A stretch of 64,000 bases of DNA from the NCBI GenBank assembly GCA_026127925.1, contig JAJSLM010000002.1, forward strand, positions 62,001 to 126,000, written 5' to 3'. The notes beneath the pieces are model-generated. The model worked only from the letters and a program-made list of their open reading frames with translations, ran no database searches and was not told the origin of the DNA. This DNA is from Thermoplasmatales archaeon (lineage in GTDB: Archaea; Thermoplasmatota; Thermoplasmata; Thermoplasmatales; Thermoplasmataceae). Shown here one piece after another: positions 1 to 9,278 of the stretch; the stretch's first letter is position 1, and every line of letters begins with the position of its first letter. A program made the position numbers and the translations under genes.

Positions 1-1089
1 TCTTTTTTCCTTTGTGGGCCTCAAGGCAAAGGTCACGGTGTTTCTCGAGAATTCTTTTTCTCCGATCTCAATTCTGAGCGGGACGCCTTTCATCTCCCAC
101 TCATTATATTTGAATCCAGGGGTATAATTGTCCCTGTCATCTGTAGATGCCCTGATACCCATTTCCTTGAGCATCCTCTCGATGTTGTGAGCATATTCTT
201 TTACCTTTGGGTTTTCTGAAGGTATTGTGACAATAATCACCTGTATCGATGCTATTGATGGAGGAAGGATTAATCCCTTATCGTCGCCATGTATGCCTAT
301 AACTGCCGCAAGGAGTCTCTCGCTCATACCGAATGTTGTCTGGTTGGCATAATCGTGCGTTCCGTCATCTTTCAGGTATGTGATGTTGTAATTTCTGGAA
401 AAATTCGTCCCATACTCATGCATAGTTGCAACCTGCAGTGAACGCCCTCCAACCAGAGTATCGCCGGCAAGTGTGTACATTGCGCCAGGGAACTTGTCCC
501 ATTCAGGTCTCTTGTTGACGATATAAGGTATACAGAGTTCCGAGCTAACCTTTTTCCATATATCAAGGTAATCCAGCAACTGGTTCTCTGCTTCCTCAAA
601 AGTGGCATGTGCAGTGTGTGCTTCGAAAAAGTGGATTTCTCGGACTCGAATGAAAGATCGTGTGTGTTTTGTCTCGTACCTGTATACGTTCACAATCTGG
701 TATATCCTAAGCGGGAGGTCTGTGTGCGATCTTATCCATAGGGAAAACATTCCGTACATGGCAGCTTCGCTTGTTGGTCTTAATGCCATTTCAACATCAA
801 GTTTATCATTACCTCCTTTTGTAACCCAGTAGACCTGATTCTCGAAACCCTTTACATGTTCAAATTCTACTGAAAGCTGGTCTCTTGTGATAAGAACTGG
901 AAAATTAACCTCTTCAATGCCATGAGCCTCAACGCTTTCCCGGATTATCCTGTCAATTTCCCGCATTATTTTCATTCCGTAAGGGAGCCATACGTTCATT
1001 CCCTTGACCGGATATCTCTTGTCTGATAAACCGCTTATCTCAACAATTTCGTTGTACCATTCACTGAAGTTTTCCTTCTTGTTTTCCAT
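1..1089 (-). CDS. proS: Prolyl-tRNA synthetase, archaeal type (3' part outside window)
   Basis: Charges tRNA-Pro with proline in the cytoplasm. I translated the minus strand from the ATG at 1089. The product begins MENKKENFSEWYNEIVEI and runs open to the window edge, giving 363 residues, about three quarters of the family length. Class II motifs are recognisable: motif 2 around RIYQIVNVYRYETKHTRSF and REIHFFEAHTAHAT, plus the ALRPTSEAAMYGMF stretch typical of the archaeal/eukaryotic ProRS type that lacks the bacterial editing insert. A TATA-like box lies 24-32 nt upstream (1112-1121, minus strand) and there is no Shine-Dalgarno, so the mRNA is probably leaderless. The C-terminal anticodon-binding and zinc-like domains are not in the window. 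Confidence 0.95.
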   Translation of the reverse strand, partial: MENKKENFSEWYNEIVEISGLSDKRYPVKGMNVWLPYGMKIMREIDRIIRESVEAHGIEEVNFPVLITRDQLSVEFEHVKGFENQVYWVTKGGNDKLDVEMALRPTSEAAMYGMFSLWIRSHTDLPLRIYQIVNVYRYETKHTRSFIRVREIHFFEAHTAHATFEEAENQLLDYLDIWKKVSSELCIPYIVNKRPEWDKFPGAMYTLAGDTLVGGRSLQVATMHEYGTNFSRNYNITYLKDDGTHDYANQTTFGMSERLLAAVIGIHGDDKGLILPPSIASIQVIIVTIPSENPKVKEYAHNIERMLKEMGIRASTDDRDNYTPGFKYNEWEMKGVPLRIEIGEKEFSRNTVTFALRPTKEKR

Positions 1090-1141
1090 GATGCTTACTC
1101 AGCATCAGTACCATATAAATAAAATGATTCAGTTCCATGCA

Positions 1142-1362
1142 CGCGTGAGAAGAAAAGCATTTCCATACCGACCTTACTCCTTCGTCGGGCTGGCCAATCC
1201 GACGACCGATTATAACATGTTTAATCATCCACGTCGATGATTAACTACCGTAGCATTGAATCTGAGTGTGAGATGGAATAAGACCTTTGGACGTCATGGC
1301 AAAGGCACCGCCGATGAAGCAGGGACCTCCGGTGCTTTAGCATGGAGAGGACGTCAGTGATC
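1142..1362 (+). pseudogene. Decayed IS200/IS605-type TnpB (C-terminal relic)
   Basis: In one frame the stretch reads ...TTDYNMFNHPRR, a stop, then ...GKGTADEAGTSGALAWRGRQ and a final stop. This resembles the end of archaeal TnpB/OrfB proteins: an RDYNA(S/C)xN-like motif near the third catalytic Asp, then a hydrophilic tail rich in EAGTS. A neighbouring frame gives IRPLDVMAKA, again tail-like, suggesting an added frameshift. No TnpA, no intact zinc finger and no start are present. It is a short, internally stopped relic. The call rests on motif memory, not on an alignment. Confidence 0.35.
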
Positions 1363-1794
1363 TTTCCCGACACCTATTCAATGGTGTATGTCCTATTATC
1401 CTGATCTATGAATGAGTGCCATCTCGAATGAAACTTGGCGTTCTCACACCATTCATTATCTTGCTCGTTACTGCGTTAATATTTAAATATCGTTAATAAT
1501 TATGATGTCTATGTGTGCTATAAATCCGCACTCTATTTTGTTAGGTCGTTCCTTTCATTTTCTTGCTGTCTATTTGGGGGGTTTTTCTCTCCGGATTAAC
1601 ACAAATATATTCTTCTCTGGTTCTTTTCCCGTTCCCTCCGGTCTCGTTATCCTTTCCACTGCGTTTCTTCGGTATAATGTAATGTTAACACGTACAACGA
1701 CTGCAGAAAGGCCTTATTTATGTGAGGCGTCAACGTTTACAGAGCCAGTTGCTGAAATTGATGTATATACACCGTTACTGGGAGGTAGGTAATA
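1363..1794. other. Gene-free stretch
   Basis: I see no convincing gene here. An open frame at 1502-1792 lacks any recognisable motif and has an unlikely composition. The last 20 bases carry the ribosome binding site of the next gene (GGGAGG at 1780-1785). Confidence 0.5.
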
Positions 1795-2349
1795 ATGTAT
1801 CTAAGAAAATTGACTTTAATCGTGATCTTAATTGTTGTCAGTGTATCGGCAGTTTCTGGTGCAGTAATACTGTACCATCCTTCTGACCCGGCACATGTTT
1901 CATTTAGCAGTTCAATAATGAAACAGGACGAGACCTCGTTTGTAATTTCGCCATTTAACATAAGCCCCAACACAGTTTTAGTCCAGAACTTCACAACTGC
2001 TAATAGCGGGAGATTCAATTTATCCGTTCATACAGCGAAAGGTTCCTCCACCGTTAACGTTAGTGATGGTTTATGGATCTATATTTTCAATGAATCACAA
2101 GGAGTCAAGCTTGTTAACGATTTTGCACATAAATACATGGATAACAACTTCCTTTATGCCGAACTCGCTAAGGGATTCGTCACAATTCACTTAACTCCTA
2201 ATTCTAAATCGAAGAATACAATCGCTGAGGTAGGGCTTTTTGAAAGAAACATCACTGCTGAAAAAGGCAATTACATGATCATAGCTGTAAATCCGTCCAG
2301 TTCATTGAACCACGTTCAGTTTAGTGCTATACTCGCAGTAAAAAACTAA
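1795..2349 (+). CDS. N-terminally anchored extracytoplasmic protein, unknown function
   Basis: 184 residues. Residues about 5-27 form a hydrophobic helix after MYLRK, either a signal anchor or a signal peptide (VSAVSG could be cleaved). The rest is hydrophilic and Ser/Asn-rich with several N-x-S/T sequons (NFT, NLS, NVS, NES, NIT), as expected of a glycosylated surface protein in this group. The predicted body is mostly beta strand. A good Shine-Dalgarno (GGGAGG) lies about 10 nt upstream of the ATG. I do not recognise the family. The same architecture recurs at 14171, 15495, 44239 and 63627. Confidence 0.7.
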   Translation: MYLRKLTLIVILIVVSVSAVSGAVILYHPSDPAHVSFSSSIMKQDETSFVISPFNISPNTVLVQNFTTANSGRFNLSVHTAKGSSTVNVSDGLWIYIFNESQGVKLVNDFAHKYMDNNFLYAELAKGFVTIHLTPNSKSKNTIAEVGLFERNITAEKGNYMIIAVNPSSSLNHVQFSAILAVKN

Positions 2350-2741
2350 TTCCCTTAAAAAATGCTCCCATAAATATATGTTTTCAATGTAATGTTTTTT
2401 CACATTCGTATGCTAGAACATATGGAAATTGATTCGCATTTGTATGAGTTTTGAAGTGAAATTTTTAGTCGGTAAAGGCCAAAATAAGGGGAAAGTAGAA
2501 AATTTGTAATGTCAACGACAAATGAAGTCGAAAGGTAATATTAGACCGATCGCCTAGACAGGGCTGCATTTCTATTTTTCTCGTAACTCAAAGAAGCTTC
2601 ATCAGCTTGTCCATATAACTTCAATACGAACAATGGTGGGCATGCATAGGTGTTATTTGTAATCTTTTGTCCTTACCCATCCCTTGGAGAACGGGGTATT
2701 TTAAAACAAATTCCTTTTATATTTCAAAAAGGTATCATATT
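2350..2741. other. Intergenic stretch with an imperfect direct repeat and the DUF488 promoter
   Basis: No gene seen. It contains an imperfect 14-base direct repeat (TTCACATTCGTATG at 2399-2412 and TTCGCATTTGTATG at 2433-2446, two mismatches). A TATA-like box (CTTTTATATTT, about 2714-2723) sits about 25 nt before the GTG of the next gene. Confidence 0.4.
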
Positions 2742-3092
2742 GTGATCAGGGTAGAAAGAATATACTCGGCTTCAGGCGACGAAAAGGGCATGAGGATTCT
2801 TGTAGAGCGTCTCTGGCCGAGGGGATTTACAAAGGAGAAGGCGAACCTTGGAATGTGGATGAAAAACGTCGCACCCACAGATGCACTGAGAAAGTGGTTT
2901 AACCATGAACCGGCAAAATGGGAGGGATTCAAGCGAAAATATTACGAAGAGCTTGATAAGAATCCGGACACTGAAAAACTGGTAGAAATCTGCAAGAAAA
3001 ACGACGTCATATTTTTGTTTTCGTCAAAGGAAGAAAAAATGAATAATGCTGTCGCTCTCAAGGAATATATCGATCACAAGATCAAGAAATAG
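2742..3092 (+). CDS. DUF488 family protein
   Basis: Small cytoplasmic protein of the DUF488 family (117 residues from the chosen start, the usual size). The family hallmarks are visible: [20 protein letters not shown] near the N-terminus, a central [20 protein letters not shown], and the C-terminal [19 protein letters not shown]. The biochemical role of the family is not established. I chose GTG 2742 rather than the upstream ATG 2667 because the extra 25 residues are not family-like and because a box A lies about 25 nt before the GTG. The 3' end overlaps the convergent pncB by 11 nt. Confidence 0.85.
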   Translation: MIRVERIYSASGDEKGMRILVERLWPRGFTKEKANLGMWMKNVAPTDALRKWFNHEPAKWEGFKRKYYEELDKNPDTEKLVEICKKNDVIFLFSSKEEKMNNAVALKEYIDHKIKK

Positions 3093-4278
3093 GTTGAGCT
3101 GCGGACAATCGTTCAATGTTTTTAAGTTCTCTTAGTGTACGTGCCCTTATTTCTTTCGGAGATTCGTACTCTTTTTCCTGTTTTCCGTTGGACAGGAATT
3201 TTTTGAGCAGGTTTTCCATTTCTCCACCACATTCGCATTTTTTCTCTTCAATTGGAGATGTCGATACCTCGACTCTGAGACATTTTTTGCACCTGTATAG
3301 CTCTTTCTTTCCTGAAAATTTTCCTTTCTTTGTGATCGGTGTCCCATTTATCTGAATTATATCCATGGCAAAATCATATGGTTTCGCAGAAGATATGGAT
3401 GTCCCTATGCCAAATGAAGCAACACCCGCTTTTTTTAGTTCTAATAAATTCTCAAGCTTCAGTCCACCTGAAACCATGATCTTTACATTCCTGAATCCAC
3501 GCAAGTCGAGCTCCCACCTCACCTCTCTCACTATATTTGCAAAATTACCTCTTCTTGAGCTGGGCGTATCGAGTCGTATATAGTCTAACTCTGGAAACAT
3601 CTCAGCCGCTTTTATGGCCATGAACTTCTCATCGCCGTACGTATCAATGAGAACCGTTTTCTTCGCAGTATCTCTGGAATTTTTTACAGTATACTCCCAT
3701 GCCTTGTCGTCTCCGAGTAGAAGAGAGAGGGCGTGTGGCATTGTGCCCACCGGTTCCTCGTCAATAAGTTTGGCTCCCAGAATCCCCGACACTCCATCCG
3801 CTCCACCTACGAAAGCTGCACGGTCTATCATTGGGGAAATCGCCGGATGCATTCTCCTTATACCGAATGAAATGAACGTTGTGTCCCCGAGCACCTGCCT
3901 TATTTTAGAGGAGTAAGTCGAAATACCTGTAGACTGGCATATGAAGCCTAGGATTGCAGTTTCAAAAACAGAAATATCCGGATATTTGCCCTCAATGCGC
4001 ATGAATGGAATAGGGACTCCTGAATAATCCCTGGGGGGTAGTATGGTGCCCTCAGGAATGCTATAAAGATCCAGATGTTTCCCGGACAGCAGTTTTACAA
4101 CCTCATCCAGACCAGAGAAATTGACCCATGGGTCAAGAGGGCCTGATAGTGTGAATTCAACGGTAACTCTATCATTGAATTTTACTCCGGAAACAGCCTT
4201 CATGCTCCTCTCAAAATATACGTCCGATGCCTTACCAGCAAGTATATCCTCATCATTGGCAATATTGAATGTAGACAT
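3082..4278 (-). CDS. pncB: Nicotinate phosphoribosyltransferase
   Basis: Converts nicotinate, PRPP and ATP to nicotinate mononucleotide in NAD salvage. The 398-residue protein closely follows the Thermoplasma acidophilum enzyme as I remember it: [28 protein letters not shown], the [20 protein letters not shown] segment, [12 protein letters not shown] in the phosphoribosyl region, and [19 protein letters not shown] at the end of the barrel. A zinc-ribbon-like tail (CKKC ... CECGG, residues about 334-355) is typical of the archaeal enzyme. It starts 1 nt into the stop region of the nicotinamidase gene, so the two are translationally coupled: nicotinamidase makes nicotinate and this enzyme uses it. 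Confidence 0.95.
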   Translation of the reverse strand: MSTFNIANDEDILAGKASDVYFERSMKAVSGVKFNDRVTVEFTLSGPLDPWVNFSGLDEVVKLLSGKHLDLYSIPEGTILPPRDYSGVPIPFMRIEGKYPDISVFETAILGFICQSTGISTYSSKIRQVLGDTTFISFGIRRMHPAISPMIDRAAFVGGADGVSGILGAKLIDEEPVGTMPHALSLLLGDDKAWEYTVKNSRDTAKKTVLIDTYGDEKFMAIKAAEMFPELDYIRLDTPSSRRGNFANIVREVRWELDLRGFRNVKIMVSGGLKLENLLELKKAGVASFGIGTSISSAKPYDFAMDIIQINGTPITKKGKFSGKKELYRCKKCLRVEVSTSPIEEKKCECGGEMENLLKKFLSNGKQEKEYESPKEIRARTLRELKNIERLSAAQPIS

Positions 4279-4811
4279 TAGTTCACTTCCACAAGCAGTT
4301 CACTGTCATTTATTAATCTCACCTGGTAGTTTCTTTCCATGAAAGAAAGGGATTCCTCATGCCTCTTGGGATCGATGGCAGCGCAGAGACTCTTTATAAC
4401 ATTAATCTCGTAATTCCTGAAGAACGCTCCACTTACGGTGTGTTGGACACATATGTCAGTGCTTACACCGCATATGAAAAGGATTGATACTCCCCGCGCT
4501 CTCAAAAAACCGTCAAGGTCGGTATCAAAGAATGCATCATAGTGTCTCTTCCTTATGCGATACCCGGGAAATCCTTTCAGTTCTGGTACCAATTCGCTTG
4601 CAGGAGTCCCTATAAGACAGTGCTCCCCCCACACCTTGAATTCCGGATCATCACTTATATGCGTATCCAGGGTGAAGACAACCTCCATCTTTCCTTCGGC
4701 ATTGCTAATGATCTTCGGAAGTTTCTTTAACACCTCGATCGCACCCTTAGAACCAAATTTTCCCGTGACAAAATCGTTGACCATATCCACAACTATCAAG
4801 GCTGATTTCAT
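4278..4811 (-). CDS. pncA: Nicotinamidase (isochorismatase-fold)
   Basis: Hydrolyses nicotinamide to nicotinate, feeding the next gene. The 177-residue protein has the full active site of archaeal nicotinamidases: catalytic D9 (VVDMVNDF), K88 and nucleophile C121 (GVSTDICV), with metal ligands D49, H51 and H64 (TLDTH, WGEHC). Its start overlaps the end of cysS by 4 nt and its stop overlaps the start of pncB by 1 nt, so cysS-pncA-pncB forms one operon. The isochorismatase superfamily includes other amidases, but the neighbour supports nicotinamide as the substrate. Confidence 0.92.
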   Translation of the reverse strand: MKSALIVVDMVNDFVTGKFGSKGAIEVLKKLPKIISNAEGKMEVVFTLDTHISDDPEFKVWGEHCLIGTPASELVPELKGFPGYRIRKRHYDAFFDTDLDGFLRARGVSILFICGVSTDICVQHTVSGAFFRNYEINVIKSLCAAIDPKRHEESLSFMERNYQVRLINDSELLVEVN

Positions 4812-6226
4812 TCTTCCTCACCCTCAGTATCAGAATACCACCATATAGTCTCGTTCCCCTGATCCTCGATGTGTACGCCAAGCTTCTTCAGACCAGATCT
4901 TATCGCGTCAGAGCTTGCAAAGTCCCTTGCAATCCTGAGGCTCTTTCTTGCAGAAAGAAGGAGGCGGATCAGGTCGTCGCTTCTGGCTGTGGTCTTAGAT
5001 TCCCTTATTATTCCTGTGAACTCGTTTACCCATTTAAGGACTGACAGAGACAAGTAAGCCGCCTTAGGTTCCATTGTATCCAGTTTTTTGTTCCATTCAT
5101 TTACAAAGGACATCAGCTTTGAAAACATTCCCCTGAAATCTAAGTTATTTTCGAGAAACGAATCTAGGGACGCTATGGTCCCCTCGTCGTTCTCGAAGGT
5201 CTCATTTCCAGCCTTCTGCAGCAATTTGTTATATATGGAAGACAGTGCATTCACGTTTTTGCTGGATTCCTCCATTAATTCCCCTGAAAAGCTGAGCTGC
5301 GTATTAAACTGGCAGTTGAGCAGGGCGTACCTTAAATCTTCCGGTGTAAAATCTCTGAGGATCTCATCTATTGTGACATAGTTGTGAAGAGACTTCGACA
5401 TCTTTTCACCTTCTATATTGAGCATCCCTGTGTGTATCCAGTATCTGGAAAGAATCTTTTTTCCACTTGCGGATCTTTCTATCGCTATTTCCGCTTCATG
5501 GTGAGGGAATATCAGATCGGTTCCTCCCCCATGTATGTCATATGTTTTTCCAAGAAACGCATCAGTTATTGCAGTATCTTCTATGTGCCATCCCGGCCTT
5601 CCTTTTCCCCACGGGGAATTCCAGTAAGGTTCGCCGGGTTTCATCTTTTTCCATATTACAAAATCCCTGGAATCTCTTTTATTCTCGTTGATATCTATCC
5701 TTGATCCTGAGCGCAGTGAATTGAGATCCTGGCCCGAAAGTTTTCCGTAGTCTGGAAATCTGGAAACAGAAAAATACACGCCGTCGTCCGTTTCATATGC
5801 ATAATCTTTCCTCACCAAAGTCCTGATTTGTGAAATGATCTTCCTTATCTCCATGGTCGCAGGAACGTAAATGTTCACACTGTCTATCTTCAAAGCTCTC
5901 ATGATCCTGAGATAATCCATGAAGTACCTTTTGCTAATTGTCTCAGTTGGCAGACCCTCCTGAGCTGCCTTTGCTATTATCTTATCATCCAGATCGGTTA
6001 TATTCTGGACATAGAAAACGTAGAATCCCTTGATTCTCAGGTACTTCGCGAGAGCATCGAAGAATACGTATGTTTTAGCATGTCCGATGTGAGGGCTATC
6101 GTATACTGTTGGGCCGCAGACATACATCTTCACTATCCTGTTTTTACTCAACTTGAACGGAACAACTTTTTTCTGCATTGTGTCGTATATCTTCATGGAA
6201 CCAACCGAATTAGTTTCTATTTGCAT
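4808..6226 (-). CDS. cysS: Cysteinyl-tRNA synthetase
   Basis: Charges tRNA-Cys. The 472-residue class I synthetase has the HIGH motif (H46-I-G-H49, PHIGHAKT) and KMSKS at 275-279. The zinc-site neighbourhood is seen at C37 (YVCGPTVYDSP), the WHIEDTAI segment (about 213-220) and GGGTDLIFPHHEAEIA (233-248). The zinc ligand that is Cys in the E. coli enzyme (WHIEC) is Asp here, which I recall from some other archaeal CysRS. An in-frame ATG at 6196 is an alternative start. I kept 6226 because an AT-rich box (TTTAATACT) sits upstream. It is the first gene of the NAD-salvage operon. Confidence 0.95.
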   Translation of the reverse strand: MQIETNSVGSMKIYDTMQKKVVPFKLSKNRIVKMYVCGPTVYDSPHIGHAKTYVFFDALAKYLRIKGFYVFYVQNITDLDDKIIAKAAQEGLPTETISKRYFMDYLRIMRALKIDSVNIYVPATMEIRKIISQIRTLVRKDYAYETDDGVYFSVSRFPDYGKLSGQDLNSLRSGSRIDINENKRDSRDFVIWKKMKPGEPYWNSPWGKGRPGWHIEDTAITDAFLGKTYDIHGGGTDLIFPHHEAEIAIERSASGKKILSRYWIHTGMLNIEGEKMSKSLHNYVTIDEILRDFTPEDLRYALLNCQFNTQLSFSGELMEESSKNVNALSSIYNKLLQKAGNETFENDEGTIASLDSFLENNLDFRGMFSKLMSFVNEWNKKLDTMEPKAAYLSLSVLKWVNEFTGIIRESKTTARSDDLIRLLLSARKSLRIARDFASSDAIRSGLKKLGVHIEDQGNETIWWYSDTEGEEE

Positions 6227-6249
6227 TTTATAGTAAGTATTAAATCTAT

Positions 6250-6843
6250 TTACTTTTTGTCGATCAAATCAGAAATGTATTCCAGATTCTTCGGAGTCAC
6301 GTAGAGCGAACCGAGGGAAAGAAGCTTACCTCTCTCTACATCGATCATTGATATGGAACAGTTTCTTATCTCAACGCCATAACTTTCAACTTCCCCAAGG
6401 TCCATGTATTTGGACACAGCTGACCTGATGGGTAGGGCGTGGGATACAAGGACTTCTATGCCTGAGACAGATTCAATGGCGCGCAGCATCCTTTCCTGAT
6501 GCTCTTCCCAGGTTTCGACTCCAAGTCCAGCCCTTGACCTGCCTACTGCAGGGAACGCCCCAATCTCTGTGTTATTGAATTTTCCAAGGTAAGATTCTCT
6601 CAACCTCTCGTCGGTTTCAACGCGAATACCACGTTCCGCTCCGATAGTTTCTGCAGTTTCACGGGCTCTCTGAACTGGTGAACTTCTTATTCTATTGATC
6701 TTCAGGAGAGAAAGTTGCTTGGCGGCAAATTCGGCCTGTGAATGTCCCTTCTTTGTTAGCGGGTAACCTTCGATATCGCTCGATATTATTCCCTTTGTGT
6801 TTGATATGCTTTCACCATGCCTCACAAGTACAGCTATTTTCAC
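6250..6843 (-). CDS. Histidine phosphatase superfamily (phosphoglycerate mutase-like) protein
   Basis: Phosphohistidine-type phosphatase or mutase of 197 residues. The N-terminal RHGES motif supplies the catalytic H9. SSPVQRARETAE (about 55-66) carries the second conserved Arg, and LVSHALPIRSAV (about 135-146) the second catalytic His. The substrate cannot be told from sequence: candidates include sugar phosphates, nucleotide derivatives and phosphoproteins. A perfect 6-bp-arm palindrome (CGAATC-CGT-GATTCG) sits just before the ATG. The gene is separate from cysS (gap of 23 nt) but could be cotranscribed with it. Confidence 0.85.
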   Translation of the reverse strand: MKIAVLVRHGESISNTKGIISSDIEGYPLTKKGHSQAEFAAKQLSLLKINRIRSSPVQRARETAETIGAERGIRVETDERLRESYLGKFNNTEIGAFPAVGRSRAGLGVETWEEHQERMLRAIESVSGIEVLVSHALPIRSAVSKYMDLGEVESYGVEIRNCSISMIDVERGKLLSLGSLYVTPKNLEYISDLIDKK

Positions 6844-6857
6844 GAATCCGTGATTCG
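6843..6857. promoter_or_regulatory. Palindrome at the start of the histidine phosphatase gene
   Basis: CGAATC CGT GATTCG, two perfect 6-bp arms with a 3-nt centre, abuts the start codon. It could be an operator or a small hairpin in the leader. No regulator is known. Confidence 0.3.
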
Positions 6858-6982
6858 AGCATCGTTAATAAAGAAGAACGAAGTTGTTTTGAAAATTTTT
6901 AGGGTTCTGAGCCTTGGGCACAGCTGTCTATTGTCTTAACTGCTACATTGAGTATAATTATGAAGACGAAATTACCGTGCCG

Positions 6983-9067
6983 ATGCCAGATTTCGCAAAT
7001 AAACTAATAACGGAGAAGAGTCCGTATCTGCAACAGCATGCTCACAACCCTGTTAACTGGTACCCATGGTCAGATGAGGCCTTTAGCGAGGCGAGGAACA
7101 AAGACAGACCTATCTTTTTAAGCATAGGATATTCGACATGCCACTGGTGCCATGTAATGGAGCAAGAGTCATTCGAAGATCCGGAAGTGGCAAGAGTGAT
7201 GAACGAAACATTCATCTCAATTAAAGTGGACAGGGAAGAACGGCCAGATCTTGATTCGTTTTATATGAAAATATGCCAGCTGATGACAGGGTCCGGTGGA
7301 TGGCCAATGAACATTATAATGTCACCAGATAAAGTTCCTTTTCTGGCACTAACTTATGTGCCAAAAGAAAGCAGGGGAGAGCAGATCGGACTTATCGAAC
7401 TGACAGAGAGGATAAAAGAATTCTGGAAGGAAAAGAAGGATGCTTTAATAAAAGGTGGATCAGAGGCGCTGGCAGAACTAATGCGAGTAGAACAGAAGAA
7501 ACCAGCCTTATCCGTTACACCTGAAATCAGGAAAAAAGCCTTTGCAGGATTAACCTCAATGTTCGATTCCAGTAACGGTGGTTTCGGTTCCAGACCCAAA
7601 TTCCCAACACCCCATAACATAATGTTCCTCTTCAGAGTTTTTTTCTCCACGGGAGATAGAAATGCTCTTGAAATGGGTGTAAAAACACTGACTTCTATGA
7701 GGCTGGGTGGCATATATGACCATGTAGGGGGTGGCTTCCACAGGTACTCAACCGACGAAGGCTGGATTTTGCCCCATTTTGAGAAGATGACTTATGATCA
7801 GGCCCTGCTTTCCATCGCATATACTGAAGGGTACCAGATGTCCCACAACGAACTCTTTAAAGAGACTGTGCTGTCGATTCTTCGATTCATGACTAAGGAG
7901 ATGCGATCTCAGGAGGGGGGATTTTATTCTGCCATAGACGCGGACAGCGATTCGGAAGAGGGGAAGTTCTACGTTTGGGAATACAATGAAATTTTACGCG
8001 TTCTTGGAGAAAAGGACGGGAGCTTATTCGCAGAGCTGTATAATGTGAGACCTGATGGGAACTATCTCGACGAAGCTTCGGGAAGGAATCCAGGAAAGAA
8101 TGTGCTTCATCTTAACAGGACACTCCGTGAAGAAGCACTTCAAAGGAGAATTGAACCCAAAAGTTTCGAGCAAAATATTTATTCCATGCTTGAAAAATTG
8201 AGGCTAGGCAGATCAAAAAGAAACCCTCCGTTTAAAGATAAAAAAATACTTGCGGACATCAATGGCCTTATGATAACCGCACTCGTCAGGGCTTATAAAG
8301 CGTTTAACATGGATGAATTACTCAATTATGCAATCGAAGCTGAGCAATTTATAAGAAATAAAATGTTCGAAGGTGACAGACTTCATCACTTTTACATGGA
8401 TGGTTTTGTTTCACCTGACGGTTTTTTGGACGATTATGCCAACGTTATACAGTCTGAACTTGAGTTATTCTCTGCTACAGGTAAATCAACCTACTTGGAA
8501 TTCTCCCTGAAACTTGCTGAAATAACAGACGAACTGTTCGAAGACACTGAAAATGGCGGATATTTCTTCAGTTCAAGAGATGATACAGGTAGCTCTGTAA
8601 GGCTGAAGGAGGGCTACGACGGAGCTGTTCCATCAGGCAACTCAGTTCATATGCTCAACCTGCTCAGACTTTCGCTGATCACAGGAAATAATGATATGTT
8701 TGAAAAGGCAAAGAACATAGCAAACGCATTTAACGCCGAGATCGAAAGAGGCGCTCCTTTCCATTCGTACATGATGATTGCCATTGATCACGCTATCTCA
8801 AAACCATATCTTGTTACTGTTCCGGACAACACTCCTGAGTTAGAAAAAGTAAGAAGATCTGTTTGGGAAAATTTCTTTCCACATGCTGAATTTGTTTTTG
8901 CGAACAGTGAACTTACCGATCTACTTGCAAAGCTGAATCATTTCATTGAGAAAGATGTTACAAAGAACCAGATATCAGTATGCAGCAGAACTGAATGTCT
9001 CCTTCCGCCAAAGAACGACAGGGAACTGATTGATATCTTGTCGGGAGTGAATGAAAACAGATCGTAA
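6983..9067 (+). CDS. DUF255 / YyaL-type thioredoxin-fold and six-hairpin glycosidase-like protein
   Basis: Homologue of the bacterial YyaL / human SPATA20 family, 694 residues from the chosen start. An N-terminal thioredoxin-like domain opens with KSPYLQQHAHNPVNWYPW and carries the family's C53-H-W-C56-H motif. A long alpha/alpha-barrel domain resembling N-acylglucosamine 2-epimerases follows (GGIYDHVGGGFHRYSTD, HFEKMTYDQA, DADSDSEEGKFYVWE). The role is unproven, with redox or sugar-related functions suggested for the family. I moved the start from 6914 to ATG 6983 because the protein then begins at the conserved MPDFANKL and a box A (GTATAATTA, 6953-6960) lies about 25 nt upstream. Confidence 0.9.
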   Translation: MPDFANKLITEKSPYLQQHAHNPVNWYPWSDEAFSEARNKDRPIFLSIGYSTCHWCHVMEQESFEDPEVARVMNETFISIKVDREERPDLDSFYMKICQLMTGSGGWPMNIIMSPDKVPFLALTYVPKESRGEQIGLIELTERIKEFWKEKKDALIKGGSEALAELMRVEQKKPALSVTPEIRKKAFAGLTSMFDSSNGGFGSRPKFPTPHNIMFLFRVFFSTGDRNALEMGVKTLTSMRLGGIYDHVGGGFHRYSTDEGWILPHFEKMTYDQALLSIAYTEGYQMSHNELFKETVLSILRFMTKEMRSQEGGFYSAIDADSDSEEGKFYVWEYNEILRVLGEKDGSLFAELYNVRPDGNYLDEASGRNPGKNVLHLNRTLREEALQRRIEPKSFEQNIYSMLEKLRLGRSKRNPPFKDKKILADINGLMITALVRAYKAFNMDELLNYAIEAEQFIRNKMFEGDRLHHFYMDGFVSPDGFLDDYANVIQSELELFSATGKSTYLEFSLKLAEITDELFEDTENGGYFFSSRDDTGSSVRLKEGYDGAVPSGNSVHMLNLLRLSLITGNNDMFEKAKNIANAFNAEIERGAPFHSYMMIAIDHAISKPYLVTVPDNTPELEKVRRSVWENFFPHAEFVFANSELTDLLAKLNHFIEKDVTKNQISVCSRTECLLPPKNDRELIDILSGVNENRS

Positions 9068-9143
9068 AGCTGAAAGTTATAAAAAATGAAGTGCAGAAAT
9101 GGATTGGCATTCAATCCACTTTTGCCCAGCAAAGTGCATTTAT

Positions 9144-9159
9144 ATAACCTGCAGGTTAT
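9144..9159. promoter_or_regulatory. Perfect 16-bp palindrome fused to a TATA-like box
   Basis: ATAACCTGCAGGTTAT is perfectly self-complementary and overlaps TTTATATAACC, a good archaeal box A, in the space between two convergent genes. It looks like a promoter with an operator, yet no obvious gene follows on either strand. Confidence 0.35.
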
Positions 9160-9278
9160 GATTTTAGTTCGTTCTAAATTTCGTGCAATATTTTCACAAA
9201 TTTAATTTTCAGCGACCAACAATAGGCCATAGATATCTGGATTTTCGTTGAAGAAGCAACTCTGTTATAAAACAAATC

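Noticed and set aside
1502-1792. Plus-strand open frame of 96 codons
   Set aside because: Composition and hydrophobic pattern are not protein-like and no motif is seen. It ends just before a gene with a proper Shine-Dalgarno.
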